A stretch of DNA of 64,000 bases from Nyssa sinensis (taxonomy: Eukaryota; Streptophyta; Magnoliopsida; Cornales; Nyssaceae): positions 31,504,239 to 31,568,238 of the forward strand of contig CM018052.1 of the NCBI GenBank assembly GCA_008638375.1, written 5' to 3'. The notes under the pieces are model-generated. The model saw only the letters and a list, made by a program, of their open reading frames with translations. It ran no database searches and had not been told where the DNA came from. The position numbers and the translations under genes were made by a program. Below, piece by piece: positions 1 through 10,769 of this stretch. Within the stretch, counting starts at the first letter, position 1; each line of letters begins with the position of its first letter.

Positions 1-58
1 TATATGTAACTTACATTTGTATATTAACGTAGTATTGCAATGATCAAAATAAACTTAC

Positions 59-367
59 TTAAAATATGGCAATGTCTCCTCGCAGTTGTTGAGCACGGTG
101 TAGTGGGCTCTTTCCAAGTCTTGAGGATGACACCATTCATATATACGGGCACCTATTGGCCGCACAGTCTGATTAAACACCGCAAGGCCAGTTCATTGTT
201 GCCCTGGACATCTATCAGAATTTCGCTCTTGACGATTAAACCTTGTCTCAATATCTTCAAGATGCATAGAGCAGAAGGTGAGACATTCAGCATCAATGTA
301 AGCCTCAGCAATTGACCCTTCCGGTCGTGCTCTGTTACGCACATATTGCTTCAATGTGTGCAAATAT
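59..367 (-). pseudogene. CACTA transposase, second exon (DUF4218 C-terminal part)
   Basis: Reading leftwards after acceptor AACAG|A at 368, the frame gives YLHTLKQYVRNRARPEGS, then EAYIDAECLTF, LEDIETRFNR and PIGARIYEWCHPQDLERAHY, which is the conserved DUF4218 tail of TNP2 proteins. The intron (368-444, 77 nt) is GT-AG and falls between RWMYPIE and YLHTLKQ, so the splice restores the normal reading. An in-frame TAA follows NSDRCPGQQ. The exon ends at about 59 with AA|GTAAGT, so further exons lie outside the window. It belongs to the same dead transposase as 445-2670. Confidence 0.8.
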
Positions 368-444
368 CTGTTTTGATAATTAATCAGTTATAGATTAAAA
401 TAGTTAGGATGGATAGATAACACAATTGACAAAATTAAATGTAC

Positions 445-2670
445 ATTTCTATTGGATACATCCAACGATATTGGATAGGTCCGCCAATTTTTGCCTCATG
501 AGGCAAATGCACCGCTAAGTGGACCATGATATCGAAGAAAGCTGGAGGAAAAATCTGTTTCAACTTGCAGAGGATCATGACAACATCCCTTTCGAGCTTG
601 TCAAGTACTTACACATTCAACGTCTTCGCACATAATTCTCTAAAGAAGCAACCCAACTCAGTTATTGTAGTCGATATGTGATCGGTGAGATACCCACGTA
701 GTGCAACCGGAAGAAGTCGTTGTAAAAGGACATGTCAGTCATGGCTCTTCAATCTGGATATTTTCCCATCTATAACATTTACACACCGAGATATATTCGA
801 TGCATATCCATCTGGGAACTTCACCGATTTAAACCACTCGCAAATCCTCATTCTCTCTGCGGATGATAACGTATACTGTGTAGGAGGCTCGATATATTTA
901 TCATCGCTACGTATTAAGTGCAGCTCTTTCCTTATTCCCAGCTCCTGCAAGTCCAACCGGGCTTTAACACTATCTTTTGTCTTCCCTTCAATGTTCATTA
1001 CAGTTCTCAGCACATTATCACATATGTTTTTCTCGATGTGCATCACATCCAAATTGTGCTTCAACTTAAGAGTCTCCCAGTACGGCAAATAAAAAAATAT
1101 GCTATTCTTCGTCCAATTTAAGTCCTCATCAGTACGCTTCCTCTTCTTACTACCCGGTATCTTCCCAAACCTCACTGGTTGGATGACTGCCAATTGCGCT
1201 AACACGTCTTTGCCAGACAACAATGGAGGTGGCAATCTGCGTTTAATTTTTCCATCAAATAGATGCTTCTGCCAATTTCGCCAGCCATGCGATGGCGGTA
1301 GAAAATGACGATGGCCCATGTAACATATTTTCCTCCCATTTGACAAATGTAGGGAACATGCATCCTTATTGCAAACTGGACATGCCAGATACCCCTTAGT
1401 GCTCCACCCAAACAAGTTCCCGTATGCTGAAAAGTCATTTATGGTCCAAAATAACGCGGCATGCAATTGAAATGTCTCATTCTTAGAGACGTCGTATGCC
1501 TCCACTCCCACCTCCCACAATTCCTTCAACTCGTCCACTAAAGGACGCAAGTACACATCAATTTCATTACCAGTGAGACTTCGGCCCTGGAATAAGCAAC
1601 GACATGTAGATAAATGGTTCTTTCATGCATTTCCACGGTGGCAAGTTATACGGCACAAGCAACACCAGCCACATGCTGTAGGCATTACTCATGTCACCGA
1701 ACGGGTTGAAACCGTCGCTAGCCAACCCAAGTCGTACATTACGCGGCTCATTTGCAAACCATTCGTGATTTGTATCAAATTCAGCCCAAGCTTGTGAATC
1801 TGCCGGATGCCTACATACATTTTGCTCAGCAACACGCTTCTCCTTATGCCACCGCATATCTTTTGCCGTCTTCTGAGACATGTACAACCTTTGTAGCCTC
1901 GGTTTTAAGGGAAAATATCTAAGCACCTTGTGCGGAATTGTCTTCTTTTTTCCTTCATTCAACTTGTACCTGGGTTCGTGGCACACCGTACACTCCTTCA
2001 ATTGTTTAGTCTCCTTCCAAAATAACATGCAATTGTTTTTGCAAGTATGTATGGGAATATACCCGAGGCCCAAATCTCTTAATATTCTTTTCGCCTCGTA
2101 ATATGAGTTCAGAAGGGTCTCCCCAGTAGGAAGCACTGCTTTAATCAATTCAATGGCCATAGTAACTGATTTGTTACTCCAACGGTTGATGGTCTTAAGA
2201 TGAAGGAGTTTCACGAGAAAGTCCAGTTTGGAAAACTTATCACAACCCAGGTATAACGGCTGCCTCGCTTCCCTCAACAACGACTCAAACGCGGTCGATG
2301 GTCCCGTGTCAGTCCTGTGACTACTCGCCCCAGTTGTAGCCCCCTGCAAGTCTGCCAGCATTTGTGGCAAGCCTTCGTAACCAACCCCAACATTATCACC
2401 AAAGTCAACATCGTCGTCTTCTTCTTCATCATCAAATACCACTCGTACGTCACGGCGTTCCCCGTGAAATTCCCAACACGTATACCGCTTGTCCATCCTG
2501 TGTTCGAGTAGGTGCTCTTTGACCTCATCTATGTGCATATAATCCCTATTATTGCACCTCTTACATGGACATTTTATCCTATTTCTCCCATCTGCAGATG
2601 CACGAGCAAACTCAATAAAATCTTTGATCCCCTTCACATACCCTGGCAAATGCCTGCCCCTCAAATCCAT
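445..2670 (-). pseudogene. CACTA transposase (TNP2 family), main exon, frameshifted
   Basis: The N-terminal 70 residues form a transposase-associated zinc domain (start MDLRGRHLPGY, then a CPCKRC motif and HLLEHRMDKRYTCWEFHGE). Next come the TNP2 core (CKNNCMLFWKE, CHEPRYK, RYFPLKPRLQRLYMS, LGLASDGFNPFGDMSN, YNLPPWKCMKEPFIYMSLLIPGPKS) and, after a frame change, YLRPLVDELKELWE, CPVCNKD, GHRHFLPPSHGWR and LDVMHIEKNICDN. A single extra base near 1577 shifts the frame inside the PGPKS..NEIDVYLRPL block. In the DUF4218 part, TGA near 733 and TAA near 630 are further stops. The exon probably ends at 445 with donor AT|GTACAT. The in-frame sequence upstream of 2670 (DKSW) resembles the usual MDxSWM start but its own ATG is not seen. 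The protein would bind the element's ends and catalyse transposition; this copy is dead. Confidence 0.9.
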
Positions 2671-2721
2671 CCAACTCTTGTCAAAAATGATACTCGTTAT
2701 AAATATGAAACATGAATCCTA

Positions 2722-5640
2722 TCACCTCCAACTTCTCTCTAAAGGGTAAGGTGGTCCTATCCCATTCGTGAATGCACAATCTACATTGCAATCAGCAGCA
2801 ATCAAATGCTTGATTCCACTCGGACAAAATTTCGGCAGCATCTCCCCAGGGTTCTCCAAGTATACGAGATAGACGTTAACACGCCTAAATATATACCCAG
2901 AGAACAATAGGAGACCGTGTTGAAATTTCATCATAGTGAAATATTCAAGCATATGCGCTATTGATTGCAATGCAGATTTATGCATTCTCGAACTGTCCTC
3001 TCTGGACAATTCAAGAATCAATTTTCATACACACGAGCCCAATCGCGAATAAATTTCGCAACGAGATTCACATGTGATGAAAATGACTCCCGGACGGGGC
3101 TAGACTTACATGAATGCAATGAAAAAATTCATTAGTGTAAGGGCAAACTTTGATTGTCAGACAGAGTTTTGCTTTAAAAAAACCATTAACAATAGCATTG
3201 AAAATGCCAATACAAAACATATTGATCTTGTTTGATAACAAGTAAAAGCACTTAGCATTCAATTTTTATCTATTAATTAAGGTCATTCATCAAGAATTAT
3301 TTGCTTGGCACCTGACAACAACAACTTAACCAACAAAAGTAAATCAATTGCTACCTAAAACCACTAACTGACTTAATAGGTCAGGTGTATCTAGTTGATC
3401 TCTCAATCTATAGGACTCAAGAACTCTTTTTAATTCTTGAATGGATAAAATCCTTGATGCTAGTTCATGACTTAGTTCATGAAGTGATCAAAGCAGAACC
3501 GAAACAAACACCATACATGTGCATTTAGCATTTTTAATAGTTATTCACATACTAGTGTTCGTACTAAATTAAATGTTCCTTTTTGTCTCTTGATACACAT
3601 GAAATGTAGCATCAAGTTTAATTATCTTATTTCAACATTTTTTTTAACAAATGTTTTAATTTTTTTTTTGGGTAGTCGATGGAGATTAAATACTAAACTC
3701 ATAAAAATGGAAATAATTATTTTTTTACTTTAGGAGGGAAAAGAAGGAGAAGGGAAAAGGTACAAATGAAATGGTAAGCAAGAATGGAATGAGGATTTTA
3801 CTTCCGCGGGGGGGGGGGGGGGGATTTTTGCTAATGTTTAATCATAAATTTAAAAATTAATGAAGTATAAATATTTAATATTGATTGATAATTTTTTTTG
3901 ATAAGTAACTAAATTTAACTAAAAGCTTATATTTTTTAGATACTTATCTCTTGACTCACTATTACTGACGATGACAGAACTATGCTATTTTTGGGCTGGG
4001 CTAGACTACGCTACAATTATTACTACTATTTAAATTTTAGAACTCACATTTACAAATCACATGTATTCATTAAGGCCCCAAGAAAATTGTTGTGAGTATT
4101 GATGGTAAACAATTCAAAAAAAATGTTAAAAGTTGATTAATAATTCAAAAAAATTTATAACTTCAAACTTCAAAAATGGTAAGTCGCAACATGATACCAC
4201 ACTTTTTTATAATTAAAAAAAAATTCATAACACAAAAAAATGTATTTATAGTTGACAACTTACCATCCACTAATTTACCCTAATTTTATACATAAAAAGT
4301 CAAAACTTATCATTCAGTACTATTTTGCACATATATAATTAAGAACTTGAATATTCAATATATTATCAGGGCTTTCCATATCACTGGTAAAAAAAAATTA
4401 TTGTTAATTTATTAAATAATGTTTCACAAATTTTTTTTTTCGTTGAAGCCAAAAAAAAATAGTTAAGTTGGTAGCTATTTTGTCCAAACGCTTGCCTAAT
4501 TTCACACTTTAAAATTTAAAACTCACAATCTCATTCTAATTTTTTTTATGAAAAAGAAAGAAGAATTATTTTTTCACAGTGCCCAAAGCAATCTACAGTT
4601 AATAAATAAAATTTTAAAAAATCTCTAACTAATAATTACAATAATATTTATAAATAAAATAAATATAAAGTTTGATGTAAACATCCAAGTCAAAAAAACA
4701 ACAATAAAAGCAAGCAAATTTATGCTATTTTTTTATGTAAATTTTTTGCACAAAAAAATTAGATAATGAATCTTGACTATCAAATTAGTTTATGAATGAA
4801 GGAAAGTTCAAAAATAACTAGCAATAAATAAATATTCAATTGATCATCAAATTTTTTCCAAAAATAACATGCATGTAAATTAATATAATCACTCAAAGGC
4901 CTTTTTTTTCAACATTAGAGATATAAACTAGCATGGTTTTTTTCAATTAGTAAAAAGATCAATTCAAAACTTTTTGAAACCCTTTATTAAATTGAATGTG
5001 AAATCCCTCCTATAAAAAAGGTCTTCAACTTTATATATTTACAGTATAACAAACTAAAAGTTTAAGGCCCATAAAAATTTAATTTAAAAAAGCCCTTAAG
5101 TTTATGTGTATAATTCAAATTAAAAGTTTAATATCAATAAAAGTCTAACTCCACAAGATCATAAATGCTCCACAAAAAATTAATTCTATTGGTATATGTT
5201 TATATAGGAAAAAACACATGAATAATTATTTTGTATTGTCTATTATTTTTTGTTTTTGTAAATTTTCTTACTAGAATAGTTCTTATTATTTATTATGTAA
5301 GAACTCTATTGTTAAAATTATATTCAATAACTACATCTCTCCCATAGGAATAGTAATATTACTATATATGTTAGAAACAAATAATTTAAAAAGTTTATAT
5401 CTATTTTATATACCAGACTCTTCAATTACAGCATCAAGATAGTAATGACACTAACCAAAAACTAAATCAATCTTCAGGAATTAGTTTACCAATGTGATTC
5501 ATTTGAATCTCACTTCTTAAGTGTAGATTTAAAACTAATAAAAGCTGCTTAACCACTCACTTTCAAATCTAGACATTAACAATATTATTGTGCTATAAAA
5601 CAGAAAAATGAAAATACAAAACACAAGAAAAATCGAACAT
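2722..5640. other. CACTA internal AT-rich non-coding segment
   Basis: This part lies between the transposase start and the leader near the terminus. It is very AT-rich with many homopolymer runs. Two short minus-strand ORFs (2722-3021, 99 aa; 3068-3262, 64 aa) have no domain I recognise and are probably fortuitous or part of a 5' intron. A pure run of about 17 G lies near 3806-3823. I saw no second transposon gene of TNPA type. Confidence 0.5.
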
Positions 5641-5679
5641 AGTAAATTAATATAATCATTCAAAGGAAACGGATGTGTT

Positions 5680-5840
5680 TACCTGATGGGCTTCGTGGCC
5701 TCAGCGATGTGTTTTCCCTTCACTTTTAAGCTTCTAACACTTTGGAAACAATGGAAACGGATGGAAACGGTGCCTGTGAGAGAGAAAGAGGGTTTGTGAG
5801 AGAGATAGCGAGCAGATCGAGAAGATATATATGGGGTTAT
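5680..5840 (-). promoter_or_regulatory. CACTA promoter, leader exon and splice donor
   Basis: On the minus strand a TATA-like CATATATATC (5824-5833) is followed by a CT-rich leader (CTCTCTCACAAACCCTCTTTC) and, at about 5690, CATCAG|GTAAACA, a good splice donor. A promoter just inside the subterminal repeats feeding a leader exon that splices over the AT-rich segment to the transposase is the expected CACTA arrangement. The short ORF at 5679-5903 is likely leader sequence. Confidence 0.45.
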
Positions 5841-6161
5841 TAGCGACGCACACCGTGCGTTGCCAATAACCCACATGCGCGTCGCTAATGCTCCGTCTGT
5901 CATATTTGCGATGCGAGGATCTCCAAATGACTATTTGCGACGCACGGGGGCGTCGCTAAATGCCACCAGGGCGTCGCCAATACTTAGGCGCCAATTTTCA
6001 GGCGGGAAATTCATTTTTTTATTAATTTTTTTCGGCATTATTAGCGACGCACCGTGTGTGTCGCTAAAAGTGACACTGTGCGTCGCAAAATGTCACTTTT
6101 AGCGACGCACAGTGTGCGTCGCTAATACTGAGCGTCGCTAAAACTCTTATTTTTTGTAGTG
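5838..6161 (-). repeat. CACTA terminal inverted repeat and subterminal GCGACGCAC repeats
   Basis: About ten copies, in both orientations, of a motif around TTAGCGACGCAC / GTGCGTCGCTAA lie between 5838 and 6140, several as near-perfect palindromes (for example 6098-6124). The outermost bases on the minus strand are CACTACAAAAAATAAGAG. Such arrays are the transposase-binding sites of CACTA elements. GC content and CpG density jump here against the AT-rich surroundings. Confidence 0.85.
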
Positions 6162-6284
6162 CAAATACACAAATATATGTATTTCTTAAAGAAAAGAAGT
6201 TCATTACTTAGTATTAGTCTGGCTTATGTAAAGTGCCCCAGTGGGGGGGGTAATTTAGAAATAAACCAACCCTTGTGTTGAAAA

Positions 6285-7373
6285 TGTTGAAAATTGGAGG
6301 CCCAACCCATTTAGCTCCTTAAAACTCAAGTGTTAAGGAGAAGGGCAGCTAGCCATATAAATAAACGTAGAAGGGCTAGAGACGGGCGATGTGGGACAAA
6401 CTAACATGCCTCTTAGACTACATTGCTCGCGGAGGGAAGCCAGGTGAGTGCGCCCCGACTCTTCTAACCCAAACCAAGCTCTGATACCATGTTAAAAATT
6501 AGAGGCCCAACCCATTCAGCTCCTTAAAACTCAGGTGTTAAGGAGATGGGCAGCCAGCCATATAAATAGACGTAGAGGGGCTACAAGCGGGCGATGTGGG
6601 ACAAACCAACATGCCTCCTGGACTACATTACTCGCAGAGGGAAGCCAGGTGAGCGGCCCCGTGCATCTAGCTCAAGGTTGGATCTCTGGCCTGTCTCTGA
6701 TGCCATGTTAAAAATTGGAGGCCCAACCCATTTAGTTCCTTAAAACTCAGGTGTTAAAGAGAGGAGCAACCAGCCATATAAATAGATGTAGAAGGGCTAG
6801 AGGTGGGCGATGTAGGACAAACCAACACTTCCCCTAGACTACATTGCCTGCGGAGGGAAGCCAGGTGAGCGCGCCCCGACTCCTCTAGGTGTTAAGGAGA
6901 GGGGCAGCCAGCCATATAAATAGACGTAGAGGGGCTAAGGCAGGCGATGTTGGACAAACCAACACGTCCGTTGGATTACATTGCCTGCGGAGGGAAGTCA
7001 GGTGAGCACGCCCCGATTCCTCTAGCCCAAACCAAGCTCTGATACTATGTTGAAAATTGGAGGCCCAGCCCATTCAGCTCCTCAAAACCCAGGTGTTAAG
7101 GAGAGGGGCAGCCAGCCATATAAATAGATGTAGAGGGGCTAGAGGCGGGCGATGTTGGACAAACCAACACGTCCGTTGGACTACATTGCCTGCGGAGGGA
7201 AGTCAGGTGAGCACGCCCCGATTCCTTTAGCCCAAACCAAGCTCTGATACCATGTTGAAAACTGGAGGCATAACCCATTCAGCTCCTTAAAACCCAGGTG
7301 TTAAGGAGAGGGGCAGCCAACCATATAAATAGACGTAGAGGGGCTAGGGTGAACGATGTGGGACAAACCAACA
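6285..7373 (-). mobile_element. Tandem multimer of a TRIM/SMART-type miniature LTR retrotransposon
   Basis: Six LTR copies of about 121 bp alternate with short internal segments. LTRs on the plus strand: 6285-6405, 6490-6611, 6706-6827, 6888-6963 (truncated), 7048-7169 and 7253-7373. In element orientation each LTR starts TGTTGGTTTGTCC and ends AACA, and is followed directly by TGGTATCAGAGC, the complement of the initiator tRNA-Met 3' end. That site is perfect at 7241-7252 and 6478-6489, with one change at 7036-7047. Internal segments are about 84-94 bp with a purine-rich stretch before the next LTR. A single element would be about 326 bp and has no coding capacity. The short ORFs in both frames here are meaningless. 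Mobilisation would need proteins of an autonomous element. Confidence 0.85.
7253..7373 (-). repeat. TRIM LTR, best-preserved copy
   Basis: This 121-bp LTR is bounded by TGTTGG and CAACA in element orientation. It contains TTTGTCCCACATCG-like sequence near its start (written here as GGGACAAACC on plus) and a TATTTATATGG element in the middle. It is the 5'-most LTR of the array and is flanked inward by a perfect primer-binding site. Confidence 0.75.
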
Positions 7374-9350
7374 CCTTGTATTATTTTTTTGCACAATCCT
7401 CATAATTAATGCTATAAATGGTTTTCTTTCTTTTTTTAAAATAAAAAATTATCAATTATTCTATTAGTTAGAAAAGAAGTTATTGAAATATTAATTATTA
7501 GAAGGCCAACTCTATAATTGATTTGGTTATGTCACAATTCTAACAATAAAGTAAAAAATCTATCCTTATATATATATATATATATATATACACACCAATT
7601 TGACCCAACTATTTTTGAGAAATTTGGTTATCAAGTAGCGATTTGAACCTTGAGAGTCATTAAAATTTGGTTGTATTTGCTTGAAATTAGATTAGAATGT
7701 CTACACACACAAATAAATTCCCTTTTTGAAAAAATAAAGCCAGAGGAAACTTTGAATCAGATGGTTTACCATCGGGGTGAAGTGGTGAATCATCTTCGGT
7801 TCCAAAAAAAAATAAAAATGAAACTCTAGCTTGCATGTCTCGCTATGCTACATTTGGTTCAAATGTTACGATAAGTTGATAACATCAAAGACTAATGCTA
7901 GCATCAATACTGTAAGTGACCAAATGGGAAATAAGTGGGGCATAGCTTCTTTCAAAAATTTTGATATTAAATTTTTTATCATTAATTTTGTTAGAATGTT
8001 TTAATAAAATAGGACTTGATCTCTTCTCATTTTTTTTTTTTATATATTTATACGAATTATTTTAATACTTTTAATTTGACTATCTCAAAATTTCAATTCG
8101 TCACTGATTATTATAATGTAGTTGTGATTGACAAAAGAGGGCCTTTAAAAGGTCATTTATTAATTTGGACTAACCTTGACTCAAAGTCATTGTATCATTA
8201 TGTATAAAGGCTGACATGATATTTGAAGTACCATTATGTATAAAGGTTGACATGATATTTGAATAGATGAATTGAGTTTAAGAGTGTAATTTGCATCACT
8301 AACAATAAGGAAGGTTGTACAAAACAAAAAAAAAAGTAAGGAAGGATTCACCCAAATGGGTAGTGGTGTGATGGTTGAAAGGACGAGTTTTAAGTATTGG
8401 GCATATTAAGTTCAAGTATTTGGTGTGAGTTTGAATATTGGACGAATCTCAGGTGTTGGGTATATTAAGTTCAAGTATTTGGTATGAGTTTGAATTCTTG
8501 TTATTGTATCTTATGTGATGTAAATGGTACACTTGTTGTAGGGCTGATGCACATAAACGAGATTTACTTTTCAGATCTATTATAACAAAATGACAACAAG
8601 TATCGATTTTGAAGTCACAAACAACACATAGAAGAAATTTGTCTTTTGTATCAAAAAAGAAAAAAAAAACAAAGAATCCAACTCTGAATAAATATTGGGA
8701 TAAAATTACAAGCAATTAAGCTAATTGATACATTTTCACTTGTTTCTTTTTTTAAGTTTTTAACATATCAAACATGCTCTCTCTTCAAATATTGTCACGA
8801 ACAAATATTTACGGTAAAAAAAGTAAATGTGTGTGGTGAAATTTTGAAAGTTCTACGATGAACTCTTTAACCCACCAATTGTTCCCCTTCAAAAAGACCG
8901 CCAAACATCATTTCTCTTTTCCCTTAGAATTTTTTTTTTCCCTTTACTGTTTTCCTTTCAAACTACTTTTACTCTCAATTTTTTGTTTTTAAAACTTTCG
9001 CTCCTAAATTTTTTTCCTTTTACTATTTTCTTTGATTTTCAAATTTATCTCTTACTTTTATCTAAATAAATATTGTTCTATCATCCAACTTATTTTATTT
9101 CTAGCATTGTTATTACAATGAGTTCTTTAAAAACATCTTTACTGACTTCTTTTTCATCTTCGTCCTCTTCTTCTTTCTTTTCAGATGAAGGTGAAAAAAT
9201 AACATTACTTGTAACTCTTTATTACATGAACACTAGTGCAATGTGGAAATTTTAAGAGATGAAACCCAACCCAAAATAGAAGGTAAATGCATTTACCGCC
9301 AAAGAAGGAAGGCAGCACACCCCAAAAAAGCACTTCAGATTGAAGATTTC
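7374..9350. other. Intergenic, F-box A upstream region with degenerate repeats
   Basis: No gene recognised. A (TA)n tract lies at 7568-7590. Sequence 7580-7810 is a diverged copy of 20470-20870, sharing TTTGAGAAATTTGGTT and the GATGGTTTACCATCGGGGTG block. Short tandem duplications of about 36 bp (8180-8265) and about 60 bp (8380-8505) are visible. The stretch 8838-8935 resembles 15960-16045 and so is probably a shared promoter region of F-box copies A and B. Confidence 0.5.
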
Positions 9351-9555
9351 ATGGGGAAAAGGAGATGCTCCTGTGATTTTTCAAATGAAGACGAAGGTGA
9401 AGAGTTAGAGGTAAGCTTTGATTTCAGTGGAGATGAAAAACCCTGTGGTTCAAAAGGGGACGAAGATACCGATTATGATGGAGAACTCTCACCGCCACCG
9501 CCAGCTCCACCTCCGCCCCCACCACCAAAGCGGCGAAAGGAAAGAAGCCAATACC
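9351..9555 (+). pseudogene. F-box gene A, N-terminal fragment (split by Copia insertion)
   Basis: Starting MGKRRCSCDFSNEDEGEE, this 68-codon piece has an acidic tract with the repeated motif S-F-D-F-S-G-D-E-K-P, a run of prolines and a basic KRRKERSQ segment. It is the N-terminal part of the same protein type as F-box B at 16207. It stops where the Copia element enters, and its reading frame continues on the other side at 14457 through the last base of the target duplication. So the gene was open here when the Copia inserted. The downstream half has its own deletion. Confidence 0.75.
9551..9555 (+). other. Target-site duplication ATACC, left copy
   Basis: ATACC directly precedes the 5' LTR and is repeated at 14452-14456 after the 3' LTR. 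This is the 5-bp duplication expected for Copia integrase and fixes both element boundaries. Confidence 0.85.
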
Positions 9556-9852
9556 TAATAGTGCAAACACTGACTCAGCAAATGACTCAGCATCTCTAGA
9601 AGTTTCTGTCCAACAAACTCAAGCACCTTACGCATGAAATGTGCTGAAATGAAAATGGAAGGTTCCAGAATTGCTTGTAACCGTCTCTGTTAGAATCTTT
9701 TCAATTGGCAAAAGTGTGCCCATAGATACTGCACTGTTGATAGCAGATGTGTGTAAGAGAAAACAATGAAATAATATGTTCATTCATTGCTATCTGTATT
9801 TCTCATGTATTTCATCAAATGGTTGTAGTGCACCATCTTTGTTTTTCTTTCA
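9556..9852 (+). repeat. Copia 5' LTR
   Basis: 297 bp, starting TAATAGTGCAAACACTGACT and ending TTTTTCTTTCA. It matches 14155-14451 with about eight substitutions, clustered in part around 9753-9763. The first dinucleotide is TA and the last is CA, so the ends are not the usual perfect TG..CA. Confidence 0.88.
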
Positions 9853-9864
9853 TGGTATCAGAGC
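9853..9864 (+). promoter_or_regulatory. Copia primer-binding site (initiator tRNA-Met)
   Basis: TGGTATCAGAGC abuts the 5' LTR with no spacer and is the exact complement of the plant initiator methionine tRNA 3' end, the standard primer for plant Copia elements. Confidence 0.9.
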
Positions 9865-9896
9865 ACCTCTAGGACCCCTGTCCATCTTGTTCCTCC

Positions 9897-10769
9897 ATGG
9901 CCACAAAACTCCCCAACGCCAACCCTAATCTTACCTCCTCCGCTGCTCACACCATCACCGTTAAACTCACTTCCACTAACTACATTCTCTGGAAAACCCA
10001 GGTCATTCCCTTCCTCAAAGGCAATCAACTCTTCTCCTTCATTGACGGTTCTGCTCCCAGACCCTCTCCCACCATTAATGATGAACCCAATCCCGAATAT
10101 GATAAATGGGTTCTTCAAGATCAGTTGCTTTTTTCTGCTCTCTCTGCAACTCTCACCGACGACATTCTTGCCCAGGTTGTGGACTGTTCAACCTCCCATG
10201 AGGTCTGGACAACCCTCCATGGTCTGTTTGCTGCTCATACCAACGCCCACTTAATGCAAACTCATCTCCAGCTTGCCACTTTAAAAAAGGGCAGTGAATT
10301 TATCACTGAATATTTCCATAAAGTTGAAGCTCTCTCTTCTTCTCTTAACGCTGTTGGCTATCCTCTCTCTTCTATCGAATTCAGTGTGTATCTCTTGGTT
10401 GGCCTTGGTTCAGACTATGAATCCATGGTCACGTCCATTGCTACGAGACCTGAACCCCTCTCCTCTTCTCAAATTTATAGCTATCTACTCAACCATGAGT
10501 CCCGCCTTGCTCATCAAACCCAATCTCTCCTCTCGGCCAATCCCCTCTCTGCTAATTCCACTACTTTTCGCTTGTCTTCTCCCTCTAACAGAAGTCGGGG
10601 TCGTGGTCTTTGACGTGGTCATGGTGGTGGTCGCGCTCCGCACACGACAAATCACTTTACCTCTTTTCAATCCACTCGTCCCACATGTCAGGTCTGTCAC
10701 AAAATTGGTCATACAGCCATGGTGTGCTACTACTGTTATGATCATGCATATCACCATTCACCCCCCTAA
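9897..10769 (+). pseudogene. Copia gag with zinc knuckle, two in-frame stops
   Basis: The frame opens at 9897 with MATKLPNANPNL. The UBN2/Retrotran_gag_2 domain is clear (KLTSTNYILWKTQVIPFLKG, then FIDGS, DKWVLQDQLLFSAL, VWTTLHGLFAAHT). A CCHC zinc knuckle (CQVCHKIGHTAMVC) follows at about 10690-10730. TGA at 10611-10613, probably from a CGA arginine codon in an RGRG tract, separates the knuckle from the body, and TAA at 10767-10769 is a second stop. The product would form virus-like particles and bind element RNA; this copy cannot make it whole. Confidence 0.85.

Larger units (their letters stand above)
1..6161 (-). mobile_element. CACTA (En/Spm-like) DNA transposon, 5' half, truncated by window edge
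   Basis: The right boundary is a CACTA terminus: the plus strand ends TAGTG at 6157-6161, so on the minus strand the element begins CACTACAAAAAATAAGAG. Inside it lies a subterminal zone dense in GCGACGCAC motifs, then a leader, about 2.3 kb of AT-rich sequence and a TNP2-type transposase reading leftwards. This order (TIR, subterminal repeats, promoter, transposase) is that of plant CACTA elements. The other terminus lies beyond position 1, so the 3-bp target duplication cannot be checked; the outer flank here is CAA. The transposase is broken, so this copy could move only if another element supplied transposase. Confidence 0.88.

Noticed and set aside
685..1308. Plus-strand ORFs opposite the transposase
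   Set aside because: Antisense shadows of the TNP2 frame with no recognisable domain.
2722..3021. 99-aa ORF upstream of the transposase as TNPA
   Set aside because: No similarity to known TNPA-like proteins that I recognise and no splice context.
6885..7278. Two near-identical 60-62 aa minus-strand ORFs (MGWASNFQHSIRAWFGLEES type)
   Set aside because: They read through TRIM LTR and internal segments and repeat only because the array repeats.
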